A stretch of 64,000 nt of DNA from Fodinicola acaciae (GTDB lineage Bacteria > Actinomycetota > Actinomycetes > Mycobacteriales > HKI-0501). Within the stretch, counting starts at the first letter, position 1, and each line of letters opens with the position of its first letter. The notes below the pieces were generated by a model. The model was not told the origin of the DNA. It saw only the letters and a program-made list of their open reading frames with translations, and did no database searches. Shown in pieces: positions 8,846 through 17,285 of the stretch. Location of the stretch: NCBI RefSeq assembly GCF_010993745.1, contig NZ_WOTN01000003.1, forward strand, positions 1,426,001-1,490,000, read 5' to 3'. Both the position numbers and the translations under genes were made by a program.

Positions 8846-10591
8846 ATGACCGCGACTGCGTCCGTGATGCTACCGAGAGCGCGGCGCCACTCCTTCCTTC
8901 GCACCGCCGTCACGCGTTCGCGGGCCGCCACCGAGCTGACCGTCGTCGGCATCGTGGCGACCGTCGTCAGCATCGCCTGGACGTGGCCGCTGGTGTTGTT
9001 CCTCGGCAGCCGGCTGCCGGCCCACCCCAACGACCCGACGCTGCTGTCCTGGTCGATGGCCTGGACCGCGCACGGCGTCTTCACCGGCAACGTCTTCGAC
9101 GCCAACCAGTTCTATCCGTTCCCCGACACGCTCGCGCTCAGCGACTCGCTGCTCGGCTATCTGCCGCTCTCGTTGATCGGCAGCGGACCGGTGGCGGCGG
9201 TCGTACGGCACAACGTGCTCTACATCCTGGTGCCGGCGCTGTGCGCGGTCGGCGGGTACGCACTGGCGCGCCAGCTCGGTGCGCGGCTGCCGGCCGCCGC
9301 TTTCGTCGCCGTCGTCGTCACCTGGGCTCCGTGGCGCGTCGCGCAGGGCTCGCACCTGCACGTACTGTCCATCGAGGCGGCGCTGTTCGCGGTCGCCGCG
9401 CTGGTCCGCGGTCACGGTTTCAGCTTCACCAAGGGTTACCAGCCGGCCCTCGTACGGCCGAAGTGGATCGTGATCGGCTGGCTGATGGCCGCCTGGCAGA
9501 CCACGATCGGCTGGACGATCGCGATGCCGATGGCCTGGATCCTGGCCATCCTGTGCGTGCTGACGGTGGTCTTCTGGCTGGTCGCCGGGCGCCCGGCGGT
9601 GCCGCGCCGGCTGGTGGTGGCCAACCTGGCCGGCGGCGCCGCCTTCGCGGTCGTCGCGGCGCTGATGGCCTGGCCGTACCTGCAGGCCACCAAGCTCTAT
9701 CCGGACGGCCTCGCGACCCGGTTGCGCGAGCTGACCATCTACTCGCCGACCGTGCAGTCGTTCTTGGCCGCTCCGCCCAACTCCACGCTCTGGGCCCGGC
9801 CGACCGCACACTTCCGCGACCAGGTCTACGGCTCCGAGGAGATGTGGCTGTTTCCGGGCGTGATGATCGTGATCCTGGCGGCGATCGGCCTGGTCGTCAG
9901 CCGCTGGTCCGTACGCGCCCGGATCATGCTGGCGGCGGCGCTGATCGTCACCGTGGTCTTCACCATGGGTACGCGGATCGCCGACGGCAGGTTCACGTAC
10001 ATGGTGCTGGTCGACTATGTGCCTGGCGGCAACTACTCGCGGACGCCCGGACGGCTGATCATCTTCGCCGCGATCATCGCCGCGGTGCTGGCGGCCGGCG
10101 CGCTGAGCCGGCTGATGGACCTGGCGCAGGCCGGGCTCGGCGAGCGGCGGCGGCCGTGGGTCGTCGTGGCGGCGGCGCTGGTGTGCCTGGTCGCGCTGGC
10201 GGAGGGCCGATCGCACACGGTCACGACGCCGGTGACGTACGCGCCGCCGGCGTACGCGGCCGCGCAGGGTCCGACGCTGGTGTTGCCGAGCGGGTCGCAG
10301 ACCGACACCACCGCGCTGCTCTGGTCGACCGATCGTTTTCTGCCGATGCGCAACGGTTACGGCGGCCAGACGCCGCAGGCGGTGAACGTCACGCGCGCGC
10401 TGATGCAGAAGTTTCCGGACGCGGCGTCCGTACGCGACCTGCAGTCGGCCGGCATCCGGTCGGTCGTCGTCGACCTGCGGCGGCTGGCCGGCACGCCGTA
10501 CGCGGGTGTGCCGGGCCGGCCGGTGGCCGGGTTGCCGGTGACCAAACGGGTGATGGGTCCGTCGATCCTTTACCAGATCGCGCCGAGGTAG
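8846..10591 (+). CDS. Large polytopic membrane protein, GT-C-like
   Basis: 581 residues from ATG 8846; the open frame extends far upstream only as an antisense shadow of the 7148 gene. About ten membrane helices are followed by an extracytoplasmic C-terminal domain (about residues 450-581). Early in the protein, PNDPTLLSWSMAWTAHG and NQFYPFPDTLALSD form the first large outer loop, the position where GT-C enzymes place catalytic acids. Function not certain. It shares a promoter region with the divergent 7148 gene and is followed closely by the DUF2530 gene. Confidence 0.65.
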   Translation: MTATASVMLPRARRHSFLRTAVTRSRAATELTVVGIVATVVSIAWTWPLVLFLGSRLPAHPNDPTLLSWSMAWTAHGVFTGNVFDANQFYPFPDTLALSDSLLGYLPLSLIGSGPVAAVVRHNVLYILVPALCAVGGYALARQLGARLPAAAFVAVVVTWAPWRVAQGSHLHVLSIEAALFAVAALVRGHGFSFTKGYQPALVRPKWIVIGWLMAAWQTTIGWTIAMPMAWILAILCVLTVVFWLVAGRPAVPRRLVVANLAGGAAFAVVAALMAWPYLQATKLYPDGLATRLRELTIYSPTVQSFLAAPPNSTLWARPTAHFRDQVYGSEEMWLFPGVMIVILAAIGLVVSRWSVRARIMLAAALIVTVVFTMGTRIADGRFTYMVLVDYVPGGNYSRTPGRLIIFAAIIAAVLAAGALSRLMDLAQAGLGERRRPWVVVAAALVCLVALAEGRSHTVTTPVTYAPPAYAAAQGPTLVLPSGSQTDTTALLWSTDRFLPMRNGYGGQTPQAVNVTRALMQKFPDAASVRDLQSAGIRSVVVDLRRLAGTPYAGVPGRPVAGLPVTKRVMGPSILYQIAPR

Positions 10592-10601
10592 CCTTCAGGT
10601 T

Positions 10602-10922
10602 ATGCCGCGCGAGCCCGCCGAGCGGGCCACCTATCCGGCTCGGCCCACCCCCGAGCCGCTCGCCGTGGACGCGGTGAAGGTGGTCGCCATCGGCATCGGC
10701 GGCTGGGTCGTCGCGTCGGCGGCGGTGGTCGTCTTCCTGCCGTGGCTGACCGCCAACGGTCACGGCGCGTGGCTGTGGACGTGCCTGTGGGGCCTCGGGA
10801 TCGGCCTGGTCGGGTTGGCGCTGTGCTGGCGGCGGCGCAAGCGGCTCGGCGTACGCGCCGCCGCCCGCGACACCGCCGCGGCGCGGGAGGACGGCGAGGC
10901 CGACCGGGAACTGCAGCGCTGA
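10602..10922 (+). CDS. DUF2530 domain protein, two-helix membrane protein
   Basis: 106 residues. The pattern EPLAVDAVKVVAIGIGGWVV followed by a second helix and an Arg/Lys-rich exit (CWRRRKRLGV) is typical of DUF2530, a small actinobacterial inner-membrane family of unknown role. N-terminus and C-terminus are both hydrophilic. It starts 10 bases after the preceding stop and is followed 25 bases later by the holin-like gene, so the three genes are probably one transcript. Confidence 0.8.
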   Translation: MPREPAERATYPARPTPEPLAVDAVKVVAIGIGGWVVASAAVVVFLPWLTANGHGAWLWTCLWGLGIGLVGLALCWRRRKRLGVRAAARDTAAAREDGEADRELQR

Positions 10923-10947
10923 CCGGCTCGTGGCAGCATCAGGGCCC

Positions 10948-11337
10948 ATGAGGATCCTCGCCAAGATCGTCGTCACCGCCATCGCGCTGTGGGCGACCAC
11001 GATCCTGCCCGGCATCGAGCTGAGCGGGAGCAACATCTGGGCCAACATCGGCACGCTGCTGGTGGTGGCGATCATCTTCGGCGTCGTGAACGCCGTCATC
11101 AAGCCGGTGATCAAGACGCTCGGCTGCGCCTTCTATGTGCTGACGTTAGGCCTGATCGCGCTGGTCGTGAACGCGCTGCTGTTCCTGCTGGTCGGCTGGC
11201 TGGCCGGCCTGCTGCACCTGCCGTTCACCGTGACCGGCTTCTGGACCGCCCTGCTCGGCGCCGTCATCGTGGCGGTCGTCAGCTGGGTCCTGCACCTGGT
11301 CATCCCGGACAGCATCGACAAGGGCGACACGCACTAG
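10948..11337 (+). CDS. Phage holin family protein (DUF360/Phage_holin_4_2), four-helix membrane protein
   Basis: 129 residues beginning MRILAKIVVTAIALWATTIL. Four hydrophobic segments with the conserved VNAVIKPVIK sequence between helices 2 and 3 identify the PF04020-type family. Despite the family name, chromosomal members like this are not shown to be holins, and the protein is probably a small envelope protein. ATG at 10948 is chosen; the frame opens 6 codons earlier without better support. Confidence 0.85.
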   Translation: MRILAKIVVTAIALWATTILPGIELSGSNIWANIGTLLVVAIIFGVVNAVIKPVIKTLGCAFYVLTLGLIALVVNALLFLLVGWLAGLLHLPFTVTGFWTALLGAVIVAVVSWVLHLVIPDSIDKGDTH

Positions 11338-11542
11338 GACCAGGGCCGGTGCGGCTGGGTCGCCTCGCGGCGATAGGCGCAACGCGGCTCCAGCCGAACG
11401 GTATTCCGCGAAGGCAGTTGTTCATTGCGGCCCGGGGACACCGAACCGCACCGGCTGCCTCATACAACGAGACCCCCACCCCGGAGATTCCCTCCCCGAC
11501 CGCCGAATTTGTTAGCCACCCCACGTAGTCGCCGGTCCGACC

Positions 11543-11702
11543 CGAAACTGTCGTACCCAGCTGCCAATCTGGGCCCCCACCCAAATTGGGCGGGGGGTGG
11601 GTTAGAGGCCTTGCTTTCCATTTTTGTCGCGTAAGGCCTCTCGACCCACCCCCCGCCCGTCCTGGGTGGGGGCAATTTTTCGGGTTGGGTACGACAGTTT
11701 CG
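11543..11702. repeat. Inverted pair of repeat family A (copies 2 and 3)
   Basis: Two 70-base arms, 11543-11612 and 11633-11702, are near-perfect reverse complements around a 20-base AT-rich loop. Each arm is a copy of the family A core (CGAAACTGTCGTACCC ... GGGGGGTGGGT). The whole would fold into one very long hairpin. It lies between convergent genes, about 200 bases from one stop and 830 from the other. Confidence 0.85.
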
Positions 11703-11743
11703 CGTCGTAGCAGGTATTCGGCGCGTACGCCCGAGCCGGCGCT

Positions 11744-11769
11744 GGTCGCATGGCCACCATGCGTGCGTC
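11744..11769. repeat. Half-copy of palindromic repeat family B
   Basis: GGTCGCATGGCCACCATGCG and the next six bases match one arm of the palindrome at 868-920. The second arm is missing here. Confidence 0.75.
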
Positions 11770-12111
11770 CAGCGCCAGGGACTTGGTGGTTGGCGTCACG
11801 ATGCTCCACGTCGCTGCTCGGCGTCGCTGCTGCATCGCCAGTCGCATCAGTCACCTCCGTCACGGGCGGCGTGCGAAGTGATGCTGGCAGGGACGCCATA
11901 CGTGCGTCAGACGTGAGTTTTAGCCTCTCGGTTGATGAGTGGTTCCGGGCCACTGGACGCCCGACGGCTGGCCTCCCCTGCTCCCAGAGCTGCCCATTCG
12001 GGTCATCGTCCGGCAGCGCAGCGACCGGGTGGTGTCCTTCCGGCCATCGGCTGCGCGGACCGGCTCGGAAGGTGTCATGGCGTCCCGGTACGTGGCGAAA
12101 GGATCCACTCA

Positions 12112-12258
12112 ATGGGATCCACAGGCTCGTGTAACGCTAAATGTCCGCCTTGTGAGGTTTACCGGAGGCGTGAATGTCGAGTTACTGGCGCTAGATGCAA
12201 GAAACACGGCTTTCACGCCGACGTGACCACCAGCCCATGCGGTAGGTGTGACTGCTGA
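12112..12258 (+). CDS. Possible 48-residue cysteine-rich peptide
   Basis: ATG at 12112 follows GAAAGGA by 9 bases. The 48-residue frame has eight cysteines (positions 7, 11, 14, 22, 29, 43, 46, 48), including CPPC and CGRC, which could be two zinc knuckles. The DNA is less GC-rich than its surroundings. An overlapping frame from ATG 12076 (49 residues, MASRYVAKGSTQWDPQ) also has a possible ribosome site and ends 30 bases earlier, so the reading frame is undecided. Function unknown. Confidence 0.3.
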   Translation: MGSTGSCNAKCPPCEVYRRRECRVTGARCKKHGFHADVTTSPCGRCDC

Positions 12259-12534
12259 GGCCAGTATTGCCGTTGTGACTACTCGCCGAGCCGGGCTCAA
12301 TGTCCGCGTGTGCCAATTGCCCGGGTTTGTTGCCTTGTTAACCACGTATTACCGGTCAGGCCGTCTCGCCTGCACGGTTGACCACAACAGTCACACCAGC
12401 ACCGCCCCAGCCGCCACTGGACGCTCACAGACACTCCTGATCACCCCAGCACCCGACGCGCCCCACCCAAGAACCGCAAAACAGACACAGCCCCCAAAAC
12501 GCCAGAGCCAAGAGCGGCAGAGGATTCCCGCGGC
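12259..12534. other. Intergenic stretch without a visible gene
   Basis: Nothing convincing is encoded here. This is the 3' flank of the minus-strand sacsin-like gene that ends at 12535. Confidence 0.5.
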
Positions 12535-15249
12535 TCAGAGCTCGGACGCGAGCGTCACGTCCAGCAGCTCCGCGACCGTCTCCGGATCGGCGCCCCCGAG
12601 GATCGGATGGCGACCCTCCAGCGGATGCCACGGCTCGTCCAGCACCACCACGCGGTCGGCGGCGGCGACGGCGTCCGGCGCGACGCGTACGTGGTCGGGC
12701 GGGTCCACCTCGACGCCGCTCAGCGCCTCGGCCAACCGCGCGTAGAGCAGCGGCAACACGGCCGGATGCACCGACCGCGCCGGGTCCGCCAGCCGGCCGA
12801 GCAGGTCGACGGCCGACTCCGGGTCCTCCAGCACGTCCAGCAGGCCGGTACGGCAGCCGAGCGCGGCCAGGAACTCGTCGTCGAGCACGCCGGCGACCGC
12901 CTCGTCCACGTCGAACAGGCTCGGCGGACCGTCGTCGGCCGGCAGCTGCGGCACCTCGTCATACAGGCCGACCAGCTCGGCGGCGTCGGACAGCCGCAGA
13001 TCCGCCGGCCGGTGGCCGCCCAGCAGCGGTCGCCGCGCGAACCACCAGCGCAGATACGGCTGCACCGGCACGATGCTGCCGTCGCGCAACTCCGCCGTGC
13101 AGCCGGCCGAGATCGCCGCGCGCGCGGCTCCGGCCGCCAGCAGCCGCAGCGCCTGCGGCCAGGCGTCGTCGCGTACCAGCTCCAGGTCGCGTACGGCGGT
13201 GAACCGCAGCAGCCGCACCGGCTCCTCGCCGAGCGCGTCGACCACCTCGTCGGCCCACTCCGAGACGCCGTCCAGCGCGAGCTCGTCCACCTCGGTCAGG
13301 TCGAGGTCGGCGTGGTCGATCACCGCGAAGGTCGCGAGCGTGCCGACGGCGGCCAGTACGTCGGCGCCGTAGTCCTCGACCAGCTGCCGGTCAGCGGTGC
13401 CAAACGGTACGTCGGCGCCGATCAGCCAGGCCAGCGGCGCGCCAGGCAGCAGCAGCTCGCCGGCCGGCCGCCAGTCGCCGTCCGCGTCCGGCAGGGCCAG
13501 CTCGGCCAGCCACGGCAGCTCACCGGGTTCGAGGTCGGTGGCCGCCACCAGGGCGAGCACGGCCTCGGCGACCGGCGCCGGGTCGTCGGAGTCGTACGAG
13601 TGCTCCACCGCCGCGCGTACGCGGTCGTCGGCCAACACGGACGCCGGCGACGCGTCTCTGGCGCCGAGCCGCAGCAGCAACGGATGCGCGGCCTCCGGAT
13701 GGACGACACGCAGTCCGAGCGCGCCGACCAGGCCGGCCGGCAGGTCGTCGGACGGCAGCAGCGTGTCACGCGCGCCGGTGACCGTGCGCCCGTCGGCCAG
13801 CGGCACTCGCAGCGCGGCGACCGAGTCCAGCTCGGTGCGCGGATCGTCACGCAACACCGCATCGATCGCGTCGTAGAGCTCGTGCCACCAGGACGGCTCG
13901 CCGTCCGCGCCGGCCAGCGCGTCGACGACTTCGGCGACACCGAGTTTCCGTACGCCCAGAGACCTCAGCGCCGGTGCGGTCGCGGATGTCCACCAGCCGG
14001 CCGGAAGTACGCCGTCGAGCACCTCGGCCGCGATCGACACCAGCGGAGCGTCGACGGCGACGGCACGCGCCGGCGGCAGCCACTGGCCGTGCGTGTCCGG
14101 CAGCCAGACCGCGGCACGCAGCTGCCGGTCGAGCTCGTCGCGCAGCAGCGAGTCCACAGTGGACAGTGGTAGCTCGGCGCCGGGCAGCAACGCGAGCACG
14201 GCAGGATCGCCGCTGCAGCCGGAAACCAGGTCGGTGATCGCCTCAGCGGCCTGCTCGACCAGGTGCCGGGTGACCGCGGTGTCGGGTACGCGGCGCCGGT
14301 CCGGCGAGGTGGGGAACGTGCCGATCAGCCGGATCGGCACGCCGATCCGCTCGTCGGTCGGCGTCGGTGCGTACAAGAGCTGCGGCCTGGCCAGCGGCAG
14401 CGGACCGTCGCCGACCGGTATGGCCGCGGTGACCTGCCACGCCTGGCGCAGCCGCTCCTCGACCGGCCGGCCTTTCAGGAGCTCCACTGGCAAATCGCCG
14501 GTCGCCACCACGCATCGCCAGCGGGTCGTCGTGCCGTTGTCGGTGAGCGCGACCGTCTGCTCGTCGACCTCCGACCGCTCGATGACCCGGCCGTCGACGT
14601 CCACAGTGGACAGTCCAGGCAACGCGAGCAGCAGGCTTGGGTCGAAGTCGCGCAGCGTACGCTCGACCGCCGCGACGGCTTCGTCGTCGCGCAGCGGCAG
14701 CCGGATTTCGGTGTCAAAGCCGGCGATCGGCGCGTCGTCGACCGGCCAGGCGAGCCGCAGGACCGGCGCCCGGCCGTCGCGGCGGTCCAGCTCGCGGGCC
14801 GGTTCGCCGCCGAGCTCGCGTACGGCCTTGTCCGTGTCGGCAAGGGAAAACCGCAGGCCGCCGGCGGTGGACCGGATCTCCGGCTGGTCGCTGACCGCGA
14901 GCGTCGCGGCGAACCCGACACCGAACCGGCCGGTGCTGCGCTGTTCGTCGCGTTTTCCGGACGCGCGCAGCGATGTCAGGCTGTCGACTCCGGCGGCGTC
15001 CAGTGGCGCGCCGGTGTTGGCGGCGGACAGCGTACGGTTTTCCAGCGTGAGCCGGAGCTTTCCGGACTGTCCGGCGCGTACGGCCGCGTCACTGGCGTTT
15101 TGCGCGAGCTCGACCAGCAGTCGGTCGGCGTATCCACCGAGGACCAGATCCTCCTCGGCGTTGGCGTCCTCGCGGAAGCGGGTCGCCGACGACCCCCAGG
15201 CCGCCAGCACGGCGTCGCGCCGGCCGGCGGTGTCGAACGGGTCGCTCAC
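12535..15249 (-). CDS. Sacsin N-terminal / Hsp90-like ATP-binding domain protein
   Basis: 904 residues. The N-terminal ~200 residues carry GHKL ATPase motifs: the N box ELAQNASDA (Glu47, Asn51, Asp54) and the glycine-rich lid STGRFGVGFAA at about 105-114, as in Hsp90 and sacsin 'SR' repeats. The remaining ~700 residues are Leu/Asp-rich, with no transmembrane segment. Members in actinobacteria are annotated as sacsin-like, with unproven chaperone-type roles. GTG start at 15249 overlaps the DUF3027 stop by 4 bp (GTGA), so the two are co-translated; their pairing is a recurring actinobacterial arrangement. Confidence 0.82.
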   Translation of the reverse strand: MSDPFDTAGRRDAVLAAWGSSATRFREDANAEEDLVLGGYADRLLVELAQNASDAAVRAGQSGKLRLTLENRTLSAANTGAPLDAAGVDSLTSLRASGKRDEQRSTGRFGVGFAATLAVSDQPEIRSTAGGLRFSLADTDKAVRELGGEPARELDRRDGRAPVLRLAWPVDDAPIAGFDTEIRLPLRDDEAVAAVERTLRDFDPSLLLALPGLSTVDVDGRVIERSEVDEQTVALTDNGTTTRWRCVVATGDLPVELLKGRPVEERLRQAWQVTAAIPVGDGPLPLARPQLLYAPTPTDERIGVPIRLIGTFPTSPDRRRVPDTAVTRHLVEQAAEAITDLVSGCSGDPAVLALLPGAELPLSTVDSLLRDELDRQLRAAVWLPDTHGQWLPPARAVAVDAPLVSIAAEVLDGVLPAGWWTSATAPALRSLGVRKLGVAEVVDALAGADGEPSWWHELYDAIDAVLRDDPRTELDSVAALRVPLADGRTVTGARDTLLPSDDLPAGLVGALGLRVVHPEAAHPLLLRLGARDASPASVLADDRVRAAVEHSYDSDDPAPVAEAVLALVAATDLEPGELPWLAELALPDADGDWRPAGELLLPGAPLAWLIGADVPFGTADRQLVEDYGADVLAAVGTLATFAVIDHADLDLTEVDELALDGVSEWADEVVDALGEEPVRLLRFTAVRDLELVRDDAWPQALRLLAAGAARAAISAGCTAELRDGSIVPVQPYLRWWFARRPLLGGHRPADLRLSDAAELVGLYDEVPQLPADDGPPSLFDVDEAVAGVLDDEFLAALGCRTGLLDVLEDPESAVDLLGRLADPARSVHPAVLPLLYARLAEALSGVEVDPPDHVRVAPDAVAAADRVVVLDEPWHPLEGRHPILGGADPETVAELLDVTLASEL

Positions 15250-16061
15250 CCGTGTCCGAACTCTTCGGTCTCGTCGCTGACCGAGCCGTCGGAGGTCGGG
15301 GCCTTCACCAGGTCGACGATGCTGTCGTCGAACGCGATCGGCGGCGCGCTCGTCGGTGTGGTGGCCTGCACCAGCGCCTCGGAGTGCGCGCCGCAGCCGT
15401 GGTCGACCGACACCGCGCGGCCGTCGTCCGGTGCGAACATGTTGCCGCAGACGCCGAACATCGACCGCAGCGAGCCGGCCAGCGGCAGGAAGAAGCCGCA
15501 GGTGCCGCAGTTGGCCGGCGCGTGCTCGGCGATCGGTGCGTGCGGGCCCGGCTCGGCGCTGTGCCAGCGCTCGGCGGCCTCCTCGCGGCCGAGCCGGCTC
15601 ATCACCCGGACCCGGCCGACGCCGAGCTCGAACGCGTTGGGCTCGTCGGCGAAGTCGTCGGCCTCGGACTCGTATGAGGCATACGACGGCACCAGCCGGT
15701 CGTCGTCGGGGTCGGTCGGCACGATGTCGCCGACACCGAGGTCACCGGGCCGGATCCGCTCGCTCCACGGCAGCCACTCCGGCGCCAGGACCGACCTGTC
15801 GCCGGGCATCAGGACGACCTCGCACACCGTCGCCACCCTGGCTCGTGGCGCACGTGCCACGGTCACCGACCACTCCCAGCCGACGTAGCCGCGCTCCAGC
15901 GCGGCGAACCGGTGGGTCACCAACCGCTCGCCGTCGGGACGGACGCCGAGGTGGTCGCCGACCTCACCTCGCGCGGCGTCGACGGCGGCCGCTCGGGCCG
16001 CGTCGACCGCGTCGGCGCAGACCTTGTCGAGCTTCTTCGGAGCGAGGCGCACGGTAGCCAT
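15246..16061 (-). CDS. DUF3027 family protein
   Basis: 271 residues from ATG 16061 (MATVRLAPKKLDKVCADAVD), preceded by GGACGG; an in-frame ATG at 16082 lacks a ribosome site. The central part has the family's GYVGWEWSVTVARAPRARVATV block. The C-terminal half has a cysteine cluster, NCGTCGFFLPLAGS...GVCGNMFAP...DHGCGAHSE, that looks like a zinc-binding site, and ends in an acidic tail. Function is unknown. First gene of a two-gene operon with the sacsin-like ATPase and divergent from the DUF2771 lipoprotein. Confidence 0.88.
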   Translation of the reverse strand: MATVRLAPKKLDKVCADAVDAARAAAVDAARGEVGDHLGVRPDGERLVTHRFAALERGYVGWEWSVTVARAPRARVATVCEVVLMPGDRSVLAPEWLPWSERIRPGDLGVGDIVPTDPDDDRLVPSYASYESEADDFADEPNAFELGVGRVRVMSRLGREEAAERWHSAEPGPHAPIAEHAPANCGTCGFFLPLAGSLRSMFGVCGNMFAPDDGRAVSVDHGCGAHSEALVQATTPTSAPPIAFDDSIVDLVKAPTSDGSVSDETEEFGHG

Positions 16062-16145
16062 TGTCCGTCCATTGAACACCATCGGGTGGCACAGTTTTGG
16101 CCGCAGGGCCTCCCTATCGCCGGCCTCGGTGCGCCGGTCGGTAGC

Positions 16146-16610
16146 GTGACGCTCGTGCGTACGTTCCGGGTGGTGGCGGTCCTGCTGGTGCTGGCCGCCG
16201 GTCTGTCCGCGTGCCAGAAGCCGCTGCCGTACGCGCGACTGGTCAACGGGACCGCTTTCGCGAGCGTGCCGGCGAACGCTTACTGCTTCGACATCCAGAC
16301 CACCAGGACGGCTTGCCGCACGACCGACGCGCTGCCGGGCCGGCTGACCGTACGCGCCGGCACCCCGGTCGGCATCGAGGTCCCCGCCGAGCTGCGCAAC
16401 GTGCCGTGGGTCGTACGCCTGGTCGCGACCACGGCCGCCGGCAAGACGCAGGCGCAGACGACCCCGCCGCAGCTCGGCGCGTCGTACCTGTCGCTGACCC
16501 CGAGCTTCGGCGACAACCGCGCGCTGCTGCTCGACGTGGTCGCCCTCTCCGCCGCAGGCACCCAGACCGTCGTCGTCGGCCGCTGGTCCTTCCTCCTGCT
16601 CCGCGCCTGA
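16146..16610 (+). CDS. DUF2771 family lipoprotein
   Basis: 154 residues from GTG 16146 (or 151 from GTG 16155). A short basic start, hydrophobic core and the lipobox LSAC (AAGLSACQKPLPYARL) indicate an exported lipoprotein. The remainder is a beta-rich domain with one Cys pair (YCFDIQTTRTACRT) and alternating hydrophobic residues, as in DUF2771. Function unknown. The gene is divergent from DUF3027, and its stop runs directly into repeat family A copy 4, which provides a hairpin followed by TTTTTT. Confidence 0.82.
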   Translation: MTLVRTFRVVAVLLVLAAGLSACQKPLPYARLVNGTAFASVPANAYCFDIQTTRTACRTTDALPGRLTVRAGTPVGIEVPAELRNVPWVVRLVATTAAGKTQAQTTPPQLGASYLSLTPSFGDNRALLLDVVALSAAGTQTVVVGRWSFLLLRA

Positions 16611-16723
16611 ACTACCCGCTACAGCGCGAAACTGTCGTACCCCCCTGCCAATCTTGGCCCCCACCCAGATCGGGTGGGGGGTGGGTCTGAGAGGTTTTTT
16701 AGACAAGAGAAAAACGACAAAAG
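16609..16723 (+). repeat. Dispersed 3'-UTR repeat family A, copy 4 (terminator-like)
   Basis: Begins at the DUF2771 stop codon: CTACCCGCTACAGCGCGAAA, CTGTCGTACC, the hairpin CCCCCACCC-AGATC-GGGTGGGGG, then GTGGGTCTGAGAGG and TTTTTT. In this copy the hairpin plus T-run is a plausible intrinsic terminator. Confidence 0.85.
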
Positions 16724-16831
16724 CCTCATTTAGCGCATTCTGTCAGGTGTTCGATGCGGGGCGAGCGGTCGCAGGGAACCCTTACGTGCACAGACCTACC
16801 CATGCGCCGTCAGCGCGACGGCCTGGCTGTC

Positions 16832-16908
16832 GATCTTGTTTTTCTTGTCTACCCAAACCGGACATCGCGGCGAAATGTCGGTTTTGGGTAGACAAGAAAA
16901 ACAAGATC
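16832..16908. repeat. AT-rich 34-bp-arm inverted repeat
   Basis: Arms 16832-16865 and 16875-16908 (right arm ending TAGACAAGAAAAACAAGATC) pair at 32 of 34 positions around a 9-base loop. Low-GC content stands out from the flanks. It sits between repeat A copies 4 and 5, and its outer sequence GACAAGAAAAAC resembles the tail of copy 4. Confidence 0.85.
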
Positions 16909-17158
16909 AAACTCCGCCTGCATCATCCGGCACTCACTGCGCTCCGGTGCCGTGGCCAGCGGCGACAAAACCCCGGCGTTCACCGAGCGCCGCCACAAAC
17001 GCGACAGGAAACGTCGACCGTCGCCCAAAAAGCGGCGCTGGCCGAGCGCCGCCCTTTCGGCGGCGGTCACCGCCGCACGCTCCTTGGCCGCGCGGTGCGA
17101 GCGGCGCGTCACGGTGTCCATGATCAACACCGCCGCGCCCGTCGACCGTGCGGGCCGA
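16909..17158. other. Intergenic stretch between repeats
   Basis: GC-rich sequence with no supported gene; a 93-codon minus-strand frame over 16849-17130 runs through the inverted repeat and has no recognisable product. Confidence 0.5.
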
Positions 17159-17258
17159 CCAAGATCAACTTGCTACTTATCTAAGTTTCCACGCGAACCC
17201 ACCCCCCACCCGATCTGGGTGGGGGCAATTTTTCGGGGTGGGTATGACAGTTTTGGCG
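17159..17258 (-). repeat. Dispersed 3'-UTR repeat family A, copy 5
   Basis: On the minus strand it starts 27 bases after the cold-shock gene's stop and contains AAAACTGTCATACCCACCCC, then the CCCCCACCC / GGGTGGGGG hairpin and GGTTCGCGTGG. It is inverted relative to copy 4, the two bracketing about 430 bases. Confidence 0.85.
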
Positions 17259-17285
17259 ACCTCTCGGCGTGTCGCGGGACGGCGG

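Larger units (their letters stand above)
11338..12111. other. Gene-poor intergenic stretch with repeats
   Basis: No convincing gene lies between the holin-like stop and 12112. The stretch contains the inverted pair of repeat family A (11543-11702) and a half-copy of family B (11744-11769). Open frames on the minus strand (11300-12112) run through the repeats and show no ribosome site or recognisable protein. Confidence 0.6.

Noticed and set aside
12607-14172. 521-codon plus-strand frame
   Set aside because: Antisense to the sacsin-like gene; no recognisable motif or ribosome site.
16849-17130. 93-codon minus-strand frame
   Set aside because: Runs through the AT-rich palindrome and lacks homologous-looking sequence.
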